Positions 24,576 through 32,909 of a stretch of 64,000 nt of DNA are shown here, piece after piece. Source of the stretch: Exiguobacterium sp. Helios (GTDB lineage: Bacteria; Bacillota; Bacilli; Exiguobacteriales; Exiguobacteriaceae); the NCBI RefSeq assembly GCF_014524545.1, contig NZ_CP053557.1, positions 397,501 through 461,500 of the forward strand. Direction: 5' to 3'. A model generated the notes under the pieces. That model did not search any database. It was not told where the DNA came from and saw only the letters and a program-made list of their open reading frames with translations. Positions within the stretch are counted from its first letter, which is position 1, and each line of letters starts with the position of its first letter. The position numbers and the translations under genes were made by a program.

Positions 24576-25628
24576 ATGGATGATTTTTTTGGAGAAGGTC
24601 TTGAGACCAATGAGCAGAAACGAAAACGAAAACTGGAGGAAGTGTTTGACCAATCGTTTGAGTCGGAACGTCGCGACTTTAACCAGTCACTCGAACAGGA
24701 AGTGACCGTTGCGCTGATCGGGGACGTCAACGCGGGCAAGTCCTCGACATTGAATGCGATCCTTGGTCGGGAAGTCGCGACCGTCGGAGCAAAGCCGGGG
24801 GAGACGACACGCATTGATCAAATTCGGCAACATCCGGAAGACAAGGTCGTCTTCGTCGATACGCCGGGACTGAACGATGCAAACAGCCTGAACTCGGACA
24901 CGACGTGGAAGTTTTATCAAAGTGCCGATGTTATTCTTTATTTCTTAAACGCCGCCGGGACCGTCTTATCGGAAACGGAGACCAAAAACTTCAAGAAGAT
25001 TTATGCCCATAATAAAAATATCGTCATCGTCGTCACGAAAATCGATGCGACGAACGACCTCGCGACGATCCTGTCGCATATCGAGTCGAAGTTACCGGGA
25101 CCAAAAGTCGTTCCGGTCTCAGCGATGGACGGGACGAACATTGACCGTCTGCGTCGTGAGGTGCTCGACATCCTAAAAAAGTTCAACAAGGATAATCTGT
25201 TTGTTCGCGAGATCGATCCGGCGTTGCGGGGGAAAATCGCGAACAACTGGATTGTCGGAGCCGGAACGGCCGCCGGGGCAATTGGAGCGGTACCATTTCC
25301 GGGAGCTGACATCATTCCGTTGACATCGATTCAAATCGGACTGATGCTGAAACTGTCGAATTTGTACGAACGGAATCTGTCGAAGGAAAGTGCGAAGGAG
25401 TTGCTGGTCGTGACGATTGTCGGGAACTCCGGCAAAACAGCGTTCCGCCAACTGGCGAAGATGGTTCCGGGATACGGAGCGGTCATCGGAGCCGGTGTCG
25501 CTTCAACGGCAACACTCGCACTCGGATACGGGACGAAATATGCTTATGAGAACAAATTGGAACTGACACCGGAAAGTCTGATGGGCTTTCTTAAGAAATT
25601 CCGCAAGAAGCCGGACGGAGCAAAATGA
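24576..25628 (+). CDS. Membrane-associated GTPase with DUF697 domain
   Basis: 350 residues. Residues 42-200 form a TrmE-Era-Septin-type GTPase domain: G1 GDVNAGKSS (48-56), G3 DTPGLND, G4 TKID. The C-terminal DUF697 region (about 215-345) has hydrophobic stretches (WIVGAGTAAGAIGAVPFPGAD and GYGAVIGAGVASTATLALGYG), so the protein probably docks on the membrane. The N-terminal 40 residues are charged and likely coiled. Domain order resembles YcjX/YeeP-like and HSR1-related GTPases of unknown role. CAGGAGGGA is the ribosome binding site; it has no co-directional partner upstream. Confidence 0.87.
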   Translation: MDDFFGEGLETNEQKRKRKLEEVFDQSFESERRDFNQSLEQEVTVALIGDVNAGKSSTLNAILGREVATVGAKPGETTRIDQIRQHPEDKVVFVDTPGLNDANSLNSDTTWKFYQSADVILYFLNAAGTVLSETETKNFKKIYAHNKNIVIVVTKIDATNDLATILSHIESKLPGPKVVPVSAMDGTNIDRLRREVLDILKKFNKDNLFVREIDPALRGKIANNWIVGAGTAAGAIGAVPFPGADIIPLTSIQIGLMLKLSNLYERNLSKESAKELLVVTIVGNSGKTAFRQLAKMVPGYGAVIGAGVASTATLALGYGTKYAYENKLELTPESLMGFLKKFRKKPDGAK

Positions 25629-25685
25629 CGGACAGATTATGAAGTCCCTGCTATGCTGTAAGACAAACATAAGGAGGGACACGTC

Positions 25686-26321
25686 ATGTCTACATTGCTT
25701 GAAGAAATAAAAGCGTATCAAGAACAGTTTCGACAAAAGGCACCGCAGGAAAAACAACGGTTGATGGCACAAGCGACAAACGAGTTAGCCGCATCAGACG
25801 GCGCCAAAGGATTGACCGTCGGAGACGAAGCACCCCGTTTTACGTTACCGAACGCATCTGGTCAATCCGTGTCTCTTGAAAAACTGTTGCAGGACGGTCC
25901 CGTCATCGTGACGTTTTATCGCGGCGGCTGGTGCCCGTATTGTAATTTGGAGCTCCGGGCTTACCAACGGGAATTAGAAAAAATTGAGGCAAAAGGAGCG
26001 ACGCTTGTGGCGATCAGTCCGGAAACACCGGAGCACTCGCTCTCGACGCAGGAAAAAAACGACCTGGCATTTCAGGTGTTGAGTGATGTCGATAACGTCG
26101 TCGCCCGTCAGTTCGATTTGGTGTTCGATATGCCCGATTATTTAATTGACGTGTACAAAGCATCCGGACTCGATGTTGCCGGACATAACGGCAATGAAGA
26201 CTGGCAGTTGCCGAAACCGGCGACGTTCATCATTCAGCCGTCCGGACAGATTACTTTTGCGGACGTCCCGGACGATTATACAAAACGGACGGATCCTTTG
26301 TCTGTCATCAGTCTTCTGTAA
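25686..26321 (+). CDS. Peroxiredoxin-like thiol protein (AhpC/TSA fold)
   Basis: 211 residues with a thioredoxin-like fold. The active site FYRGGWCPYCNLELRAYQ has Cys83 and Cys86, a CxxC rather than the single peroxidatic Cys of most AhpC, as in the PRX-like2 group. The N-terminal 40 residues are a charged helical extension (MSTLLEEIKAYQEQFRQKAP). PKPATFIIQPSGQITFADV is the usual C-terminal sheet. It probably reduces hydroperoxides or disulfides in the cytoplasm. AAGGAGGG precedes the ATG. Its 3' end overlaps the convergent glycosyltransferase gene by 14 nt. Confidence 0.87.
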   Translation: MSTLLEEIKAYQEQFRQKAPQEKQRLMAQATNELAASDGAKGLTVGDEAPRFTLPNASGQSVSLEKLLQDGPVIVTFYRGGWCPYCNLELRAYQRELEKIEAKGATLVAISPETPEHSLSTQEKNDLAFQVLSDVDNVVARQFDLVFDMPDYLIDVYKASGLDVAGHNGNEDWQLPKPATFIIQPSGQITFADVPDDYTKRTDPLSVISLL

Positions 26322-27342
26322 CATCAGATGTTTTAATACGCAACCAGTCACGAAAAGTCGGTTCAAGATCATGGAGGCGTTTTGTGGTCGAGAATTGATG
26401 CGCGGCATAGCGCAACATCTGATACGTGGTCTCGTCGAGCAGACAGGAACGCATTTCTGCCGCCAAAGCACCGGGATGATTGGCTTTAGCCAAATAACCG
26501 GTCATGCCATACTGGACAGCGTCACACAGACCGGGGGTGTCATAGACAATCGCCGGTGTGCCGACGCGTGCTGCTTCATAGACAATCATTCCCCAGTTAT
26601 CTTCATGGGACGGAACGAGTAAGGCCGTTGCCCGGCTGATATGACGGTTACGCTCGACAGGTTCGATATCGCCGAAGTAGTGAATGCTTTGTTGCATGGC
26701 TGCTGGAATCGACGCATCGAATCGGATCGGACAATGTCCGATGATCCAGAGTTGAACCGTTTGAAATTCTTGTTTCGAGGCGATGAAGGCTTGGCAGACA
26801 TCAAATAATTCTTTAGGTTGAGAGGGACGGCTGACGTAAACAAACGTCGGTCGTTTTTCTTTTTTGAGCCAAGTCGACTCAGGGGAAAGCAAATCGAGTC
26901 CTTCCAGAAGACGGACTGCTTGATGATACCCGTGTTTGGTTAACGTCGTCAGGACAGACGGATGGAAAACAAGACATGGATCAGAAAATGACGATGTCGC
27001 CTGACAAGTCGGCATATTGACAAGGATTCGGGCAGATGGGATTGTGCTGTGTCGGCACATAAATTCAAGCAAGGGAACATTGGACAAGAGAATCAGTGCA
27101 AGGGGATGGGACTGGATATAGTGCAAGGCATGCCAAGAGAAGCTGAGCGTACTACCACGCCGGATGTACGTTACACCGTCGATTGATTCGATGTCACGTC
27201 CGCCAAAAAATGCCGGAGCCAAGCATGTCACGTTGTATTCATCCGTGATTCGTTTAAAAAGTTCGTGTAAGAGGTGATGTGAAAAGTCAGCGTCAGGATG
27301 CTGAATATCGGATGAGGTCAGAAACAGTAAAGATTTACGCAT
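26308..27342 (-). CDS. Glycosyltransferase, GT4 family
   Basis: 344 residues with a GT-B fold. The N-terminal half is a Rossmann domain (LLFLTSSDIQHPDADFSHHLL); the C-terminal donor-binding domain carries ISRATALLVPSHEDNWGMIVYEA and GTPAIVYDTPGLCDAV, with the E-x7-E type signature of GT4 enzymes (Glu in SHEDNWG and in VYEAARVG). Sugar donor and acceptor unknown. It stands alone with no sugar-biosynthesis neighbours, and its end overlaps the peroxiredoxin gene tail-to-tail. Confidence 0.85.
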   Translation of the reverse strand: MRKSLLFLTSSDIQHPDADFSHHLLHELFKRITDEYNVTCLAPAFFGGRDIESIDGVTYIRRGSTLSFSWHALHYIQSHPLALILLSNVPLLEFMCRHSTIPSARILVNMPTCQATSSFSDPCLVFHPSVLTTLTKHGYHQAVRLLEGLDLLSPESTWLKKEKRPTFVYVSRPSQPKELFDVCQAFIASKQEFQTVQLWIIGHCPIRFDASIPAAMQQSIHYFGDIEPVERNRHISRATALLVPSHEDNWGMIVYEAARVGTPAIVYDTPGLCDAVQYGMTGYLAKANHPGALAAEMRSCLLDETTYQMLRYAAHQFSTTKRLHDLEPTFRDWLRIKTSDVTED

Positions 27343-27416
27343 GTGACTCGTCTCCTTTACTGAATTTCTTTTGTATGTCTATTCGAGACGGGAGGGAAGA
27401 ACTCCTCGGAAGAATC

Positions 27417-27450
27417 AAAAAAAGTTCCTGCCGATTAAGGGAGGAACTTT
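27417..27450 (-). terminator. Terminator after the chemoreceptor gene
   Basis: On the minus strand AAAGTTCCT and AGGAACTTT (27442-27450 and 27421-27429) pair, followed by a run of T (A at 27417-27423 on plus). Confidence 0.88.
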
Positions 27451-27454
27451 TAGT

Positions 27455-28981
27455 TTAGCGGTCCACATGTTGAGTTAATTCATCGACAAGCTGCTCAAGG
27501 GAAACGGTCATTGTACTGAGCGATTCCGTCATCGTTTCAAATTCATGCTGGACGGTCGTTTGTTGTTCGAGTGAAACGGCAGTCGATTCAATACCATGGC
27601 GGACTTCGAGGGAAGCGGTTCGCGTCGTCTCCATCCGCTGTTCGATGTCGAGCATCTGGACACCGACCCCGTGACGGGCGGTTTGAATGGAGCTGATACT
27701 TTGTTCGACTTCCTGTACGAGTTGCGTGATATCAGAAAATGTCTGACGGACACGGCTCGTCATTTCCTGATTTTCAGCCAGTGTTTTCGTATAACCGGCG
27801 GCGGTCGTTTTGATTTGATCGGTATCGACAATCAGGGCCTGCAGGACTTCCGTTACTTCGTTTGCATAACTGCGGGACTGAACAGCGAGATGCCCGACTT
27901 CCGTTGCAACGACGGCAAACCCCCGTCCGGCATCTCCGGCACGTGCCGCTTCGATCGCAGCGTTTAATGCCAATAGATTCGTCTGGCCGGCAATGGCTTC
28001 CAGACTGGCGAGGATTTTTTGAATCTTATCCGACCGGCTGGCCATTGCCGTGACGGAAGTGTGCAGACCGTTCGTTGATTCGACCATCTCTTCGACGCGG
28101 CGGTCCATCAGGTTCATCTCCTCGTTTCCAGTCAACGCGCGTTTCGTCATATGTTCCGTCGTCGTGACGGTTTGTGCCATTTTCGATTGGATCGATGCGA
28201 TGGACGTATTGACCTGATGCAACTGATCCGTTCCTTGTTGCATCGATTGATGCTGACCGTCAGCGGACTGAACAATCGGTGCAATCGCTGTCGCGATCTG
28301 GTTCGTTGCTTCGACGGACTGGACAGCTGCCTGTTGTAAGTGTTTCGTATTCGTTTTTAAATTACCGACAAGTGCTTCGATTTGGTGACTGACATTCGTA
28401 ATCAGCGTCGTGGCTTCCGTTTCTCGTTTCAAGGAGACGGATCGTTCCTGATTTTGTACGGCAATCTGGATAATCAGAGCCACACTCGTCAAAATCAAGA
28501 AAACGGCATGAATCATCAGAATGCTGAACGGATAACCGGTCGTTCCGCAAATCAGGGACGGGGCAAAAAAGAAGCCGGCGAAATGTTGCAAGGCGAAAAG
28601 GATGGTGCTGACGAGAATCAAGTTAATCCGGCGGAAATAAGCAATCAACGCCAGGACCATGAAAATTGAAAAATGATACTCGACCAGTCCATTGCCGCCG
28701 GCGACGATCGACATACTGGAAAACGTCAGTGTCAACGTCAAGAGAAGCGCAACGATTATACTGTCTGGTCGAATCCGGTAGAGAACGGCAGAAGCAATCC
28801 AACAGACAAACGGTAACAAAGCAATCCAGGCAAGTGTCGTGGGTGAAGCGGCTGTTACGTTTCCCCGGATGAGTTGATAACCTTCCGCAAAGTCGGTGAA
28901 CCGGTGTAAACCATGGACAATGAACGATAAAGTGACGACAAGAAAACTGATCCAAAGCATAAGTTGATTCCGACGTTTCAT
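27455..28981 (-). CDS. Methyl-accepting chemotaxis protein with polytopic sensor
   Basis: 508 residues from the ATG at 28981 (GGGGGA 10 nt upstream). Residues 1-190 form about six membrane helices without an extracellular ligand domain; helix 4 starts with EYHFSIF and helix 5 holds [12 protein letters not shown], with histidines facing the membrane. No HAMP domain is evident. The rest is the long antiparallel coiled coil, with the conserved hairpin tip [20 protein letters not shown] and [15 protein letters not shown] that binds CheA/CheW. The signal is unknown. Single-gene unit. Confidence 0.9.
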   Translation of the reverse strand: MKRRNQLMLWISFLVVTLSFIVHGLHRFTDFAEGYQLIRGNVTAASPTTLAWIALLPFVCWIASAVLYRIRPDSIIVALLLTLTLTFSSMSIVAGGNGLVEYHFSIFMVLALIAYFRRINLILVSTILFALQHFAGFFFAPSLICGTTGYPFSILMIHAVFLILTSVALIIQIAVQNQERSVSLKRETEATTLITNVSHQIEALVGNLKTNTKHLQQAAVQSVEATNQIATAIAPIVQSADGQHQSMQQGTDQLHQVNTSIASIQSKMAQTVTTTEHMTKRALTGNEEMNLMDRRVEEMVESTNGLHTSVTAMASRSDKIQKILASLEAIAGQTNLLALNAAIEAARAGDAGRGFAVVATEVGHLAVQSRSYANEVTEVLQALIVDTDQIKTTAAGYTKTLAENQEMTSRVRQTFSDITQLVQEVEQSISSIQTARHGVGVQMLDIEQRMETTRTASLEVRHGIESTAVSLEQQTTVQHEFETMTESLSTMTVSLEQLVDELTQHVDR

Positions 28982-29126
28982 AAAATAAAATTCCCCCATT
29001 TTCTAATAGAAAGTGAAACAAATCACGAGTAAACATGTTAAACGTATACGACTATCGGTCGGGAAAATAAGATTGTTTAGCTTCAAGATACTTAAAACAA
29101 AATTAAATTTTAAAATAGAAATTCAT

Positions 29127-29152
29127 GCCTAAACAGACAAGATATGGGGTAT
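29127..29152 (+). promoter_or_regulatory. Candidate sigma-B-type promoter
   Basis: GCCTAA (29127-29132), 14-nt spacer, GGGTAT (29147-29152). The -10 is identical to the sigma B consensus, the -35 matches in 4 of 6. It lies 35 nt before the metallopeptidase start. Confidence 0.4.
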
Positions 29153-29186
29153 AGAAGGGCATTGAGACTTGTAGGAGGAACCGTGT

Positions 29187-30032
29187 ATGAAATGGAAGGG
29201 CAGAGAAAGAAGTTCGAACGTCGAAGATCGACGGGGCATGGGTGGAAAAGGAGTCGCCGGGATCGGAGGCGGACTCGGGATCATCATTTTAATCGTCGTC
29301 ACGTTGATGGGCGGGAATCCGGCCGACATCCTCGGAGGATTGTCCGATTCACAAGGCGACAGTCAAGGCGAGTACCAGGAAACGGCCAAAGAAAAAGAAG
29401 CGGCTGATTTTGTATCCGTTGTCTTAGCGGATACGGAAAAAGTCTGGACAAAGGAATTTAAACAGGACGGTATGACATATAAAGAACCGACGCTCGTTTT
29501 ATATACCGATCAGGTCAGTTCAGCGTGTGGACAAGCCGGAAAGTCAGTCGGACCGTTTTATTGTCCGGGGGATCAGAAATTATACATTGATCTAAGTTTT
29601 TATGATGAGTTACAAAATAAATACGGGGCACCGGGAGACTTCGCGATGGCGTATGTCATTGCCCACGAAGTTGGGCACCATGTTCAGACGTTGCTTGGGA
29701 CATCAGACGAAATCATGCCGCTTCGTCAAAAGATGAGCGAAGAGAAGTTCAACAAATACCTGGTCCGCTTTGAATTGCAGGCGGATTACTATGCGGGTGT
29801 CTGGGCCAACCATGCACAAGGACAAAATCTGCTTGAAGAAGGCGATTTGGAAGAGGCACTTGGAGCGGCGAATGCTGTCGGAGATGATACATTGCAGAAA
29901 AAAGGGCAAGGATATGTCGTACCGGAAAGCTTTACACACGGTACATCGGCTCAACGCGAACGATGGTTCCAAAAAGGATTTGATAACGGAACGATTGAAG
30001 GCGGCGATACCTTCAAAGCGAAGAATTTATAA
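29187..30032 (+). CDS. Neutral zinc metallopeptidase, YpfJ family
   Basis: 281 residues: a basic, Gly-rich cytoplasmic N-terminus (MKWKGRERSSNVEDRRGMGG, a hallmark of the family), one membrane helix (about 25-43), then the extracellular domain. The zinc site is HEVGHH at 160-165, with the third ligand probably in ELQADYYAG. Two cysteines (SSACGQAG, FYCPGDQK) may form a disulfide. YpfJ-type proteins are widespread but their substrates are unknown. TAGGAGGAA precedes the ATG. It ends in a terminator shared with the convergent operon. Confidence 0.9.
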   Translation: MKWKGRERSSNVEDRRGMGGKGVAGIGGGLGIIILIVVTLMGGNPADILGGLSDSQGDSQGEYQETAKEKEAADFVSVVLADTEKVWTKEFKQDGMTYKEPTLVLYTDQVSSACGQAGKSVGPFYCPGDQKLYIDLSFYDELQNKYGAPGDFAMAYVIAHEVGHHVQTLLGTSDEIMPLRQKMSEEKFNKYLVRFELQADYYAGVWANHAQGQNLLEEGDLEEALGAANAVGDDTLQKKGQGYVVPESFTHGTSAQRERWFQKGFDNGTIEGGDTFKAKNL

Positions 30033-30040
30033 GCATAATC

Positions 30041-30077
30041 AACAGGCACCACTTCATAACGAAGTGATGCCTGTTTT
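30041..30077. terminator. Bidirectional terminator
   Basis: AACAGGCACCACTTC (from 30041) pairs with GAAGTGATGCCTGTT (from 30061) with one mismatch region, loop ATAAC, TTTT on plus. Serves the metallopeptidase and the convergent SnoaL-like gene. Confidence 0.85.
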
Positions 30078-30080
30078 CGA

Positions 30081-30473
30081 TTAATCGTTGTATTGGTTAA
30101 ACATCGCCGTATCATCGGGAACGTTGGCGAGATAGACAATCTTTCCATCCGCATTGAGCCGGGCGATGTCGGTTCCCTCCTGGGTGAAGACAGAGCCGTC
30201 CGCGCGTTTCCCGCAAACAGCCCAGCGTGTTTCCATCGTATCTCCTGTTTCTGATGGAACCCATCCGGCATACATGTGTTTAATATCCTGATTCGCCGTA
30301 AAGACCATCCGGACGAACTGTTTCCAGGCATCGATACCGTGCTGTTCCTGTCCGTTCAGGACGAATGTGATTTCGTCCGAGAACAGGGAAATCAAGTCAT
30401 CAAAAGCTTTTTCATCGGTCCGGGAAGCATCAAATAAATCAAAATAGCGGTCAAGTGTAGTGGTGTTCATCAT
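30081..30473 (-). CDS. SnoaL-like / NTF2-fold protein
   Basis: 130-residue cone-shaped alpha+beta fold: LDRYFDLFDASRTDEKAFDDLISLFSDEITFVLNG, DAWKQFVRMVFTANQDIKH, METRWAVCGKRADGSVFTQEG. Members bind or convert small hydrophobic molecules. It follows the Rrf2 regulator gene by 11 nt and is likely co-transcribed with it. No catalytic residues can be named. Confidence 0.82.
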   Translation of the reverse strand: MMNTTTLDRYFDLFDASRTDEKAFDDLISLFSDEITFVLNGQEQHGIDAWKQFVRMVFTANQDIKHMYAGWVPSETGDTMETRWAVCGKRADGSVFTQEGTDIARLNADGKIVYLANVPDDTAMFNQYND

Positions 30474-30484
30474 ATATTCTCCTT

Positions 30485-30967
30485 TTAGTTACGAATCATT
30501 TTTTCTTCAATTAAACTCTGCAGTTTTGTCAGATGATCGGGCGGACAGTTCAAATAAATTTCACGGCGGATCGAGTCGATCGTCTCGCGTTTGAGTCTCG
30601 ATTGCCACGACTGTTCCGCTTCTGCCATCAGGTCGGACAATAAGCAGATGTTCTGATCCTGGATACCCATCAAGTCTTCGAAAACACCGCTTGAGGCATA
30701 TAAGGATTGTTTGCCCTCGATTGCTTCATAGATATCAAACACACGAATCGTCTCCGGTGACGCTTTGAGCCGGAAGCCGCCTTTTGCACCGGGAACAGAA
30801 ATCAGCAGATCCGCACTCACGAGCTTCCGGAGCAACTTTTGAAAGTAGGTTGGCGAAGCGCCAAGTTGCTGACTGATGAATTCGCCCGGCAACACACCTT
30901 TCTCCGGTAAAAACGTCAATAAGAGCATCGCATACACCGATTGTTCAACACCTGTCTTCATTTGCAT
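30485..30967 (-). CDS. Rrf2-family transcriptional regulator
   Basis: 160 residues. The N-terminal winged helix is typical (MKTGVEQSVYAMLLLTFLP, ISQQLGASPTYFQKLLRKLVSADLLIS, then PGAKGGFRLKASPETI). Only two cysteines are present (NICLL and LNCPP), so the three-Cys iron-sulfur cluster of IscR/NsrR types is not supported. It resembles YwnA-like members. AAAGGAG 9 nt before the ATG. First gene of a two-gene operon with the SnoaL-like protein, and divergent from cydDC. Confidence 0.9.
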   Translation of the reverse strand: MQMKTGVEQSVYAMLLLTFLPEKGVLPGEFISQQLGASPTYFQKLLRKLVSADLLISVPGAKGGFRLKASPETIRVFDIYEAIEGKQSLYASSGVFEDLMGIQDQNICLLSDLMAEAEQSWQSRLKRETIDSIRREIYLNCPPDHLTKLQSLIEEKMIRN

Positions 30968-31008
30968 GAAACATTCTCCTTTCTGTATAACGTGGATAAC
31001 TATTGTCT

Positions 31009-31038
31009 ATAATACATCCGGATAAATCAATTGTCCAA
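31009..31038 (-). promoter_or_regulatory. Promoter of the Rrf2 operon
   Basis: On the minus strand TTGGAC (31033-31038), 18-nt spacer, TATTAT (31009-31014). Confidence 0.6.
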
Positions 31039-31108
31039 CAAAAGGTCCCTCACAAAACCGTCACACCTTTTCGACAGCATACCCGTGGCATCAACAGAAT
31101 GGATTCGG

Positions 31109-31165
31109 TATACTGAATGTACGATATGTGAAAATATTCACTAAAAGTCGTTCACACTTAGTGAA
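31109..31165 (+). promoter_or_regulatory. cydDC control region with Rex-like operator and second inverted repeat
   Basis: TATACT (31109-31114) is a probable -10. TGTGAA-AATA-TTCACT (31127-31142) matches the Rex site TTGTGAA-N4-TTCACAA in 11 of the 12 central half-site bases. The half TTCACTAA (31137-31144) also forms a perfect 8-bp inverted repeat with TTAGTGAA (31158-31165), which runs up to the ribosome binding site (AAAGGA). Rex represses cyd genes when NAD is high in relatives; here it is inferred. Confidence 0.7.
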
Positions 31166-31178
31166 AGGACGTTTTCTT

Positions 31179-32909
31179 ATGAATCCACTCAAAGGAATTA
31201 TTACGATTCCGCGTACGATTTTTATACAACTGATGCTGGCCGCCGTCCTGATGGGAGTCGCCGTCATCGGACAATCCTATCTGATTGTCATCATCGTTGA
31301 CCGGATTTTTCTGCAAGGGGATCCGTTCGCGGCAGTTATTCCGTTGCTCGGTGTCCTATTGGGGATGCTTGTCCTGCGCGTCGGCGTCACGTACTGGAAC
31401 GGGCGCCTCGGAACGAGTCTTGCGGCACGCGTCAAACAAGATTTGCGTCAGGCGCTCGTCGCGAAATACACACGAAACTCTGTCGAGTCGATGCTTGAAG
31501 GACAATCCGGACAAAAGGTCAGTATCCTGATGGATTCCGTCGATGAGATGGACAGCTATTACAGCCAGTACCTGCCGAAGGTCATTCAGACATCGATTGT
31601 TCCGTTGATGGTCTTGATTGCCGCCTTCAGCTATGACTGGGTCACGGGACTGGTCATGATGATTACCGCCCCGTTCATTCCGTTGTTTTACATCGTCATC
31701 GGGATCATGACGCAAAAGCGGGCCGATACGCAGCTTGAGAAGATGAATGCCTTTTCTGGTACGTTTCTCGATACGTTACAAGGATTGACGACGCTCAAGT
31801 TATTCGGGCGGGCGAAAGCTCAGCAGGACGTGATTGAACGAAGCAGTCTCGAATTTCGGGATGCGACGTTAACCGTCTTAAAACTCGCGTTCCTGTCGTC
31901 GTTGATGCTCGAATTCATCTCGATGCTCAGTATGGGGATGATTGCGCTTGAAGTCAGCTTACGGTTGATTTTGTTCCAAAGCATCACCTTTGTGCCGGCC
32001 TTCTTGATGTTGGTTCTGGCACCGGAATACTATCTGGCGTTAAAAGAGATGGGAGCTGCTTTCCATACCGGACGGGGCAGTGTCGCCGCCGCGAAACAGA
32101 TTGCGGCCGAACTGACGGACGACGACCGGAATGTCGCTTTCGGACGAACGGAACTGCCGGCAGCCCGTCCGCCGCGAATTGAACTGAAAGACGTCGCGTT
32201 TTCGTACCGCGATGCCCGGTTTGCGATGGAACAGTTGAATTTGACGATTGAACCGTATCAAAAGGTTGCCTTGATCGGCCGCAGCGGTGCCGGAAAATCG
32301 ACGGTCCTCCAATTGCTGGCTGGCCTTGCCGATCCGCAGGACGGACAGCTGTTGCTTGACGGTCAAGATCGTCAGACCATCACGGAATCCAGTTGGTTCA
32401 GCCAGCTCAGCTACATCTCGCAGCATCCGTATCTCTATGCCGGGACGCTGGCGGATAATATCGCCATCGGTGAATTGCGCGAAGCATCGCGGGCTGCGAT
32501 TGAACAGGCGGCATCGGACGCCGGTCTGACCGAATTGATCGGACAGTTGCCGAACGGACTCGACACGATAATCGGAGAAGGCGGACGCGGCTTATCCGGC
32601 GGCGAAAAGCAGCGCGTTGCGTTAGCACGTGCCTTCCTGAAACGACCGAATGTCATCTTGTTTGATGAACCGACGACCGGTCTTGACGTGAAGACGGAAC
32701 GGTTGTTGCAGGAAGCGATGACTGTTCTCGGACGTGAAGCGACCGTCATCACGGTCGCCCACCGTCTGCATACGATTGAACGGTCGGATCAAATCGTCGT
32801 GCTGGAAGCCGGACGGATTGTCGACCGGGGGACACATGAAGAATTACTTGGACGTGAATCGGAATATGCGATGATGCGTGCCGTTCAACGGGGGGAGGAG
32901 ACACGATGA
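31179..32909 (+). CDS. cydD: Thiol-reductant ABC exporter subunit CydD
   Basis: Half of the CydDC heterodimer that exports glutathione/cysteine-type reductants and haem-linked redox control needed for cytochrome bd assembly. 576 residues from ATG 31179 (AAAGGA upstream); a frame from 31128 crosses the operator. Six membrane helices fill about 10-285. The ATPase domain has Walker A GRSGAGKST (367-375), signature LSGGEKQR and Walker B NVILFDEP with the following DVKTE D-loop region. Its last four bases overlap cydC. cydAB is not in this window. Confidence 0.92.
   Translation: MNPLKGIITIPRTIFIQLMLAAVLMGVAVIGQSYLIVIIVDRIFLQGDPFAAVIPLLGVLLGMLVLRVGVTYWNGRLGTSLAARVKQDLRQALVAKYTRNSVESMLEGQSGQKVSILMDSVDEMDSYYSQYLPKVIQTSIVPLMVLIAAFSYDWVTGLVMMITAPFIPLFYIVIGIMTQKRADTQLEKMNAFSGTFLDTLQGLTTLKLFGRAKAQQDVIERSSLEFRDATLTVLKLAFLSSLMLEFISMLSMGMIALEVSLRLILFQSITFVPAFLMLVLAPEYYLALKEMGAAFHTGRGSVAAAKQIAAELTDDDRNVAFGRTELPAARPPRIELKDVAFSYRDARFAMEQLNLTIEPYQKVALIGRSGAGKSTVLQLLAGLADPQDGQLLLDGQDRQTITESSWFSQLSYISQHPYLYAGTLADNIAIGELREASRAAIEQAASDAGLTELIGQLPNGLDTIIGEGGRGLSGGEKQRVALARAFLKRPNVILFDEPTTGLDVKTERLLQEAMTVLGREATVITVAHRLHTIERSDQIVVLEAGRIVDRGTHEELLGRESEYAMMRAVQRGEETR

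Noticed and set aside
30485..30967. Iron-sulfur-type Rrf2 regulator (NsrR/IscR) controlling cydDC
   Set aside because: The three clustered cysteines are missing; only two distant cysteines occur.
31128..31178. 17-residue N-terminal extension of CydD
   Set aside because: It would begin inside the Rex-like operator; ATG 31179 has AAAGGA at normal spacing.
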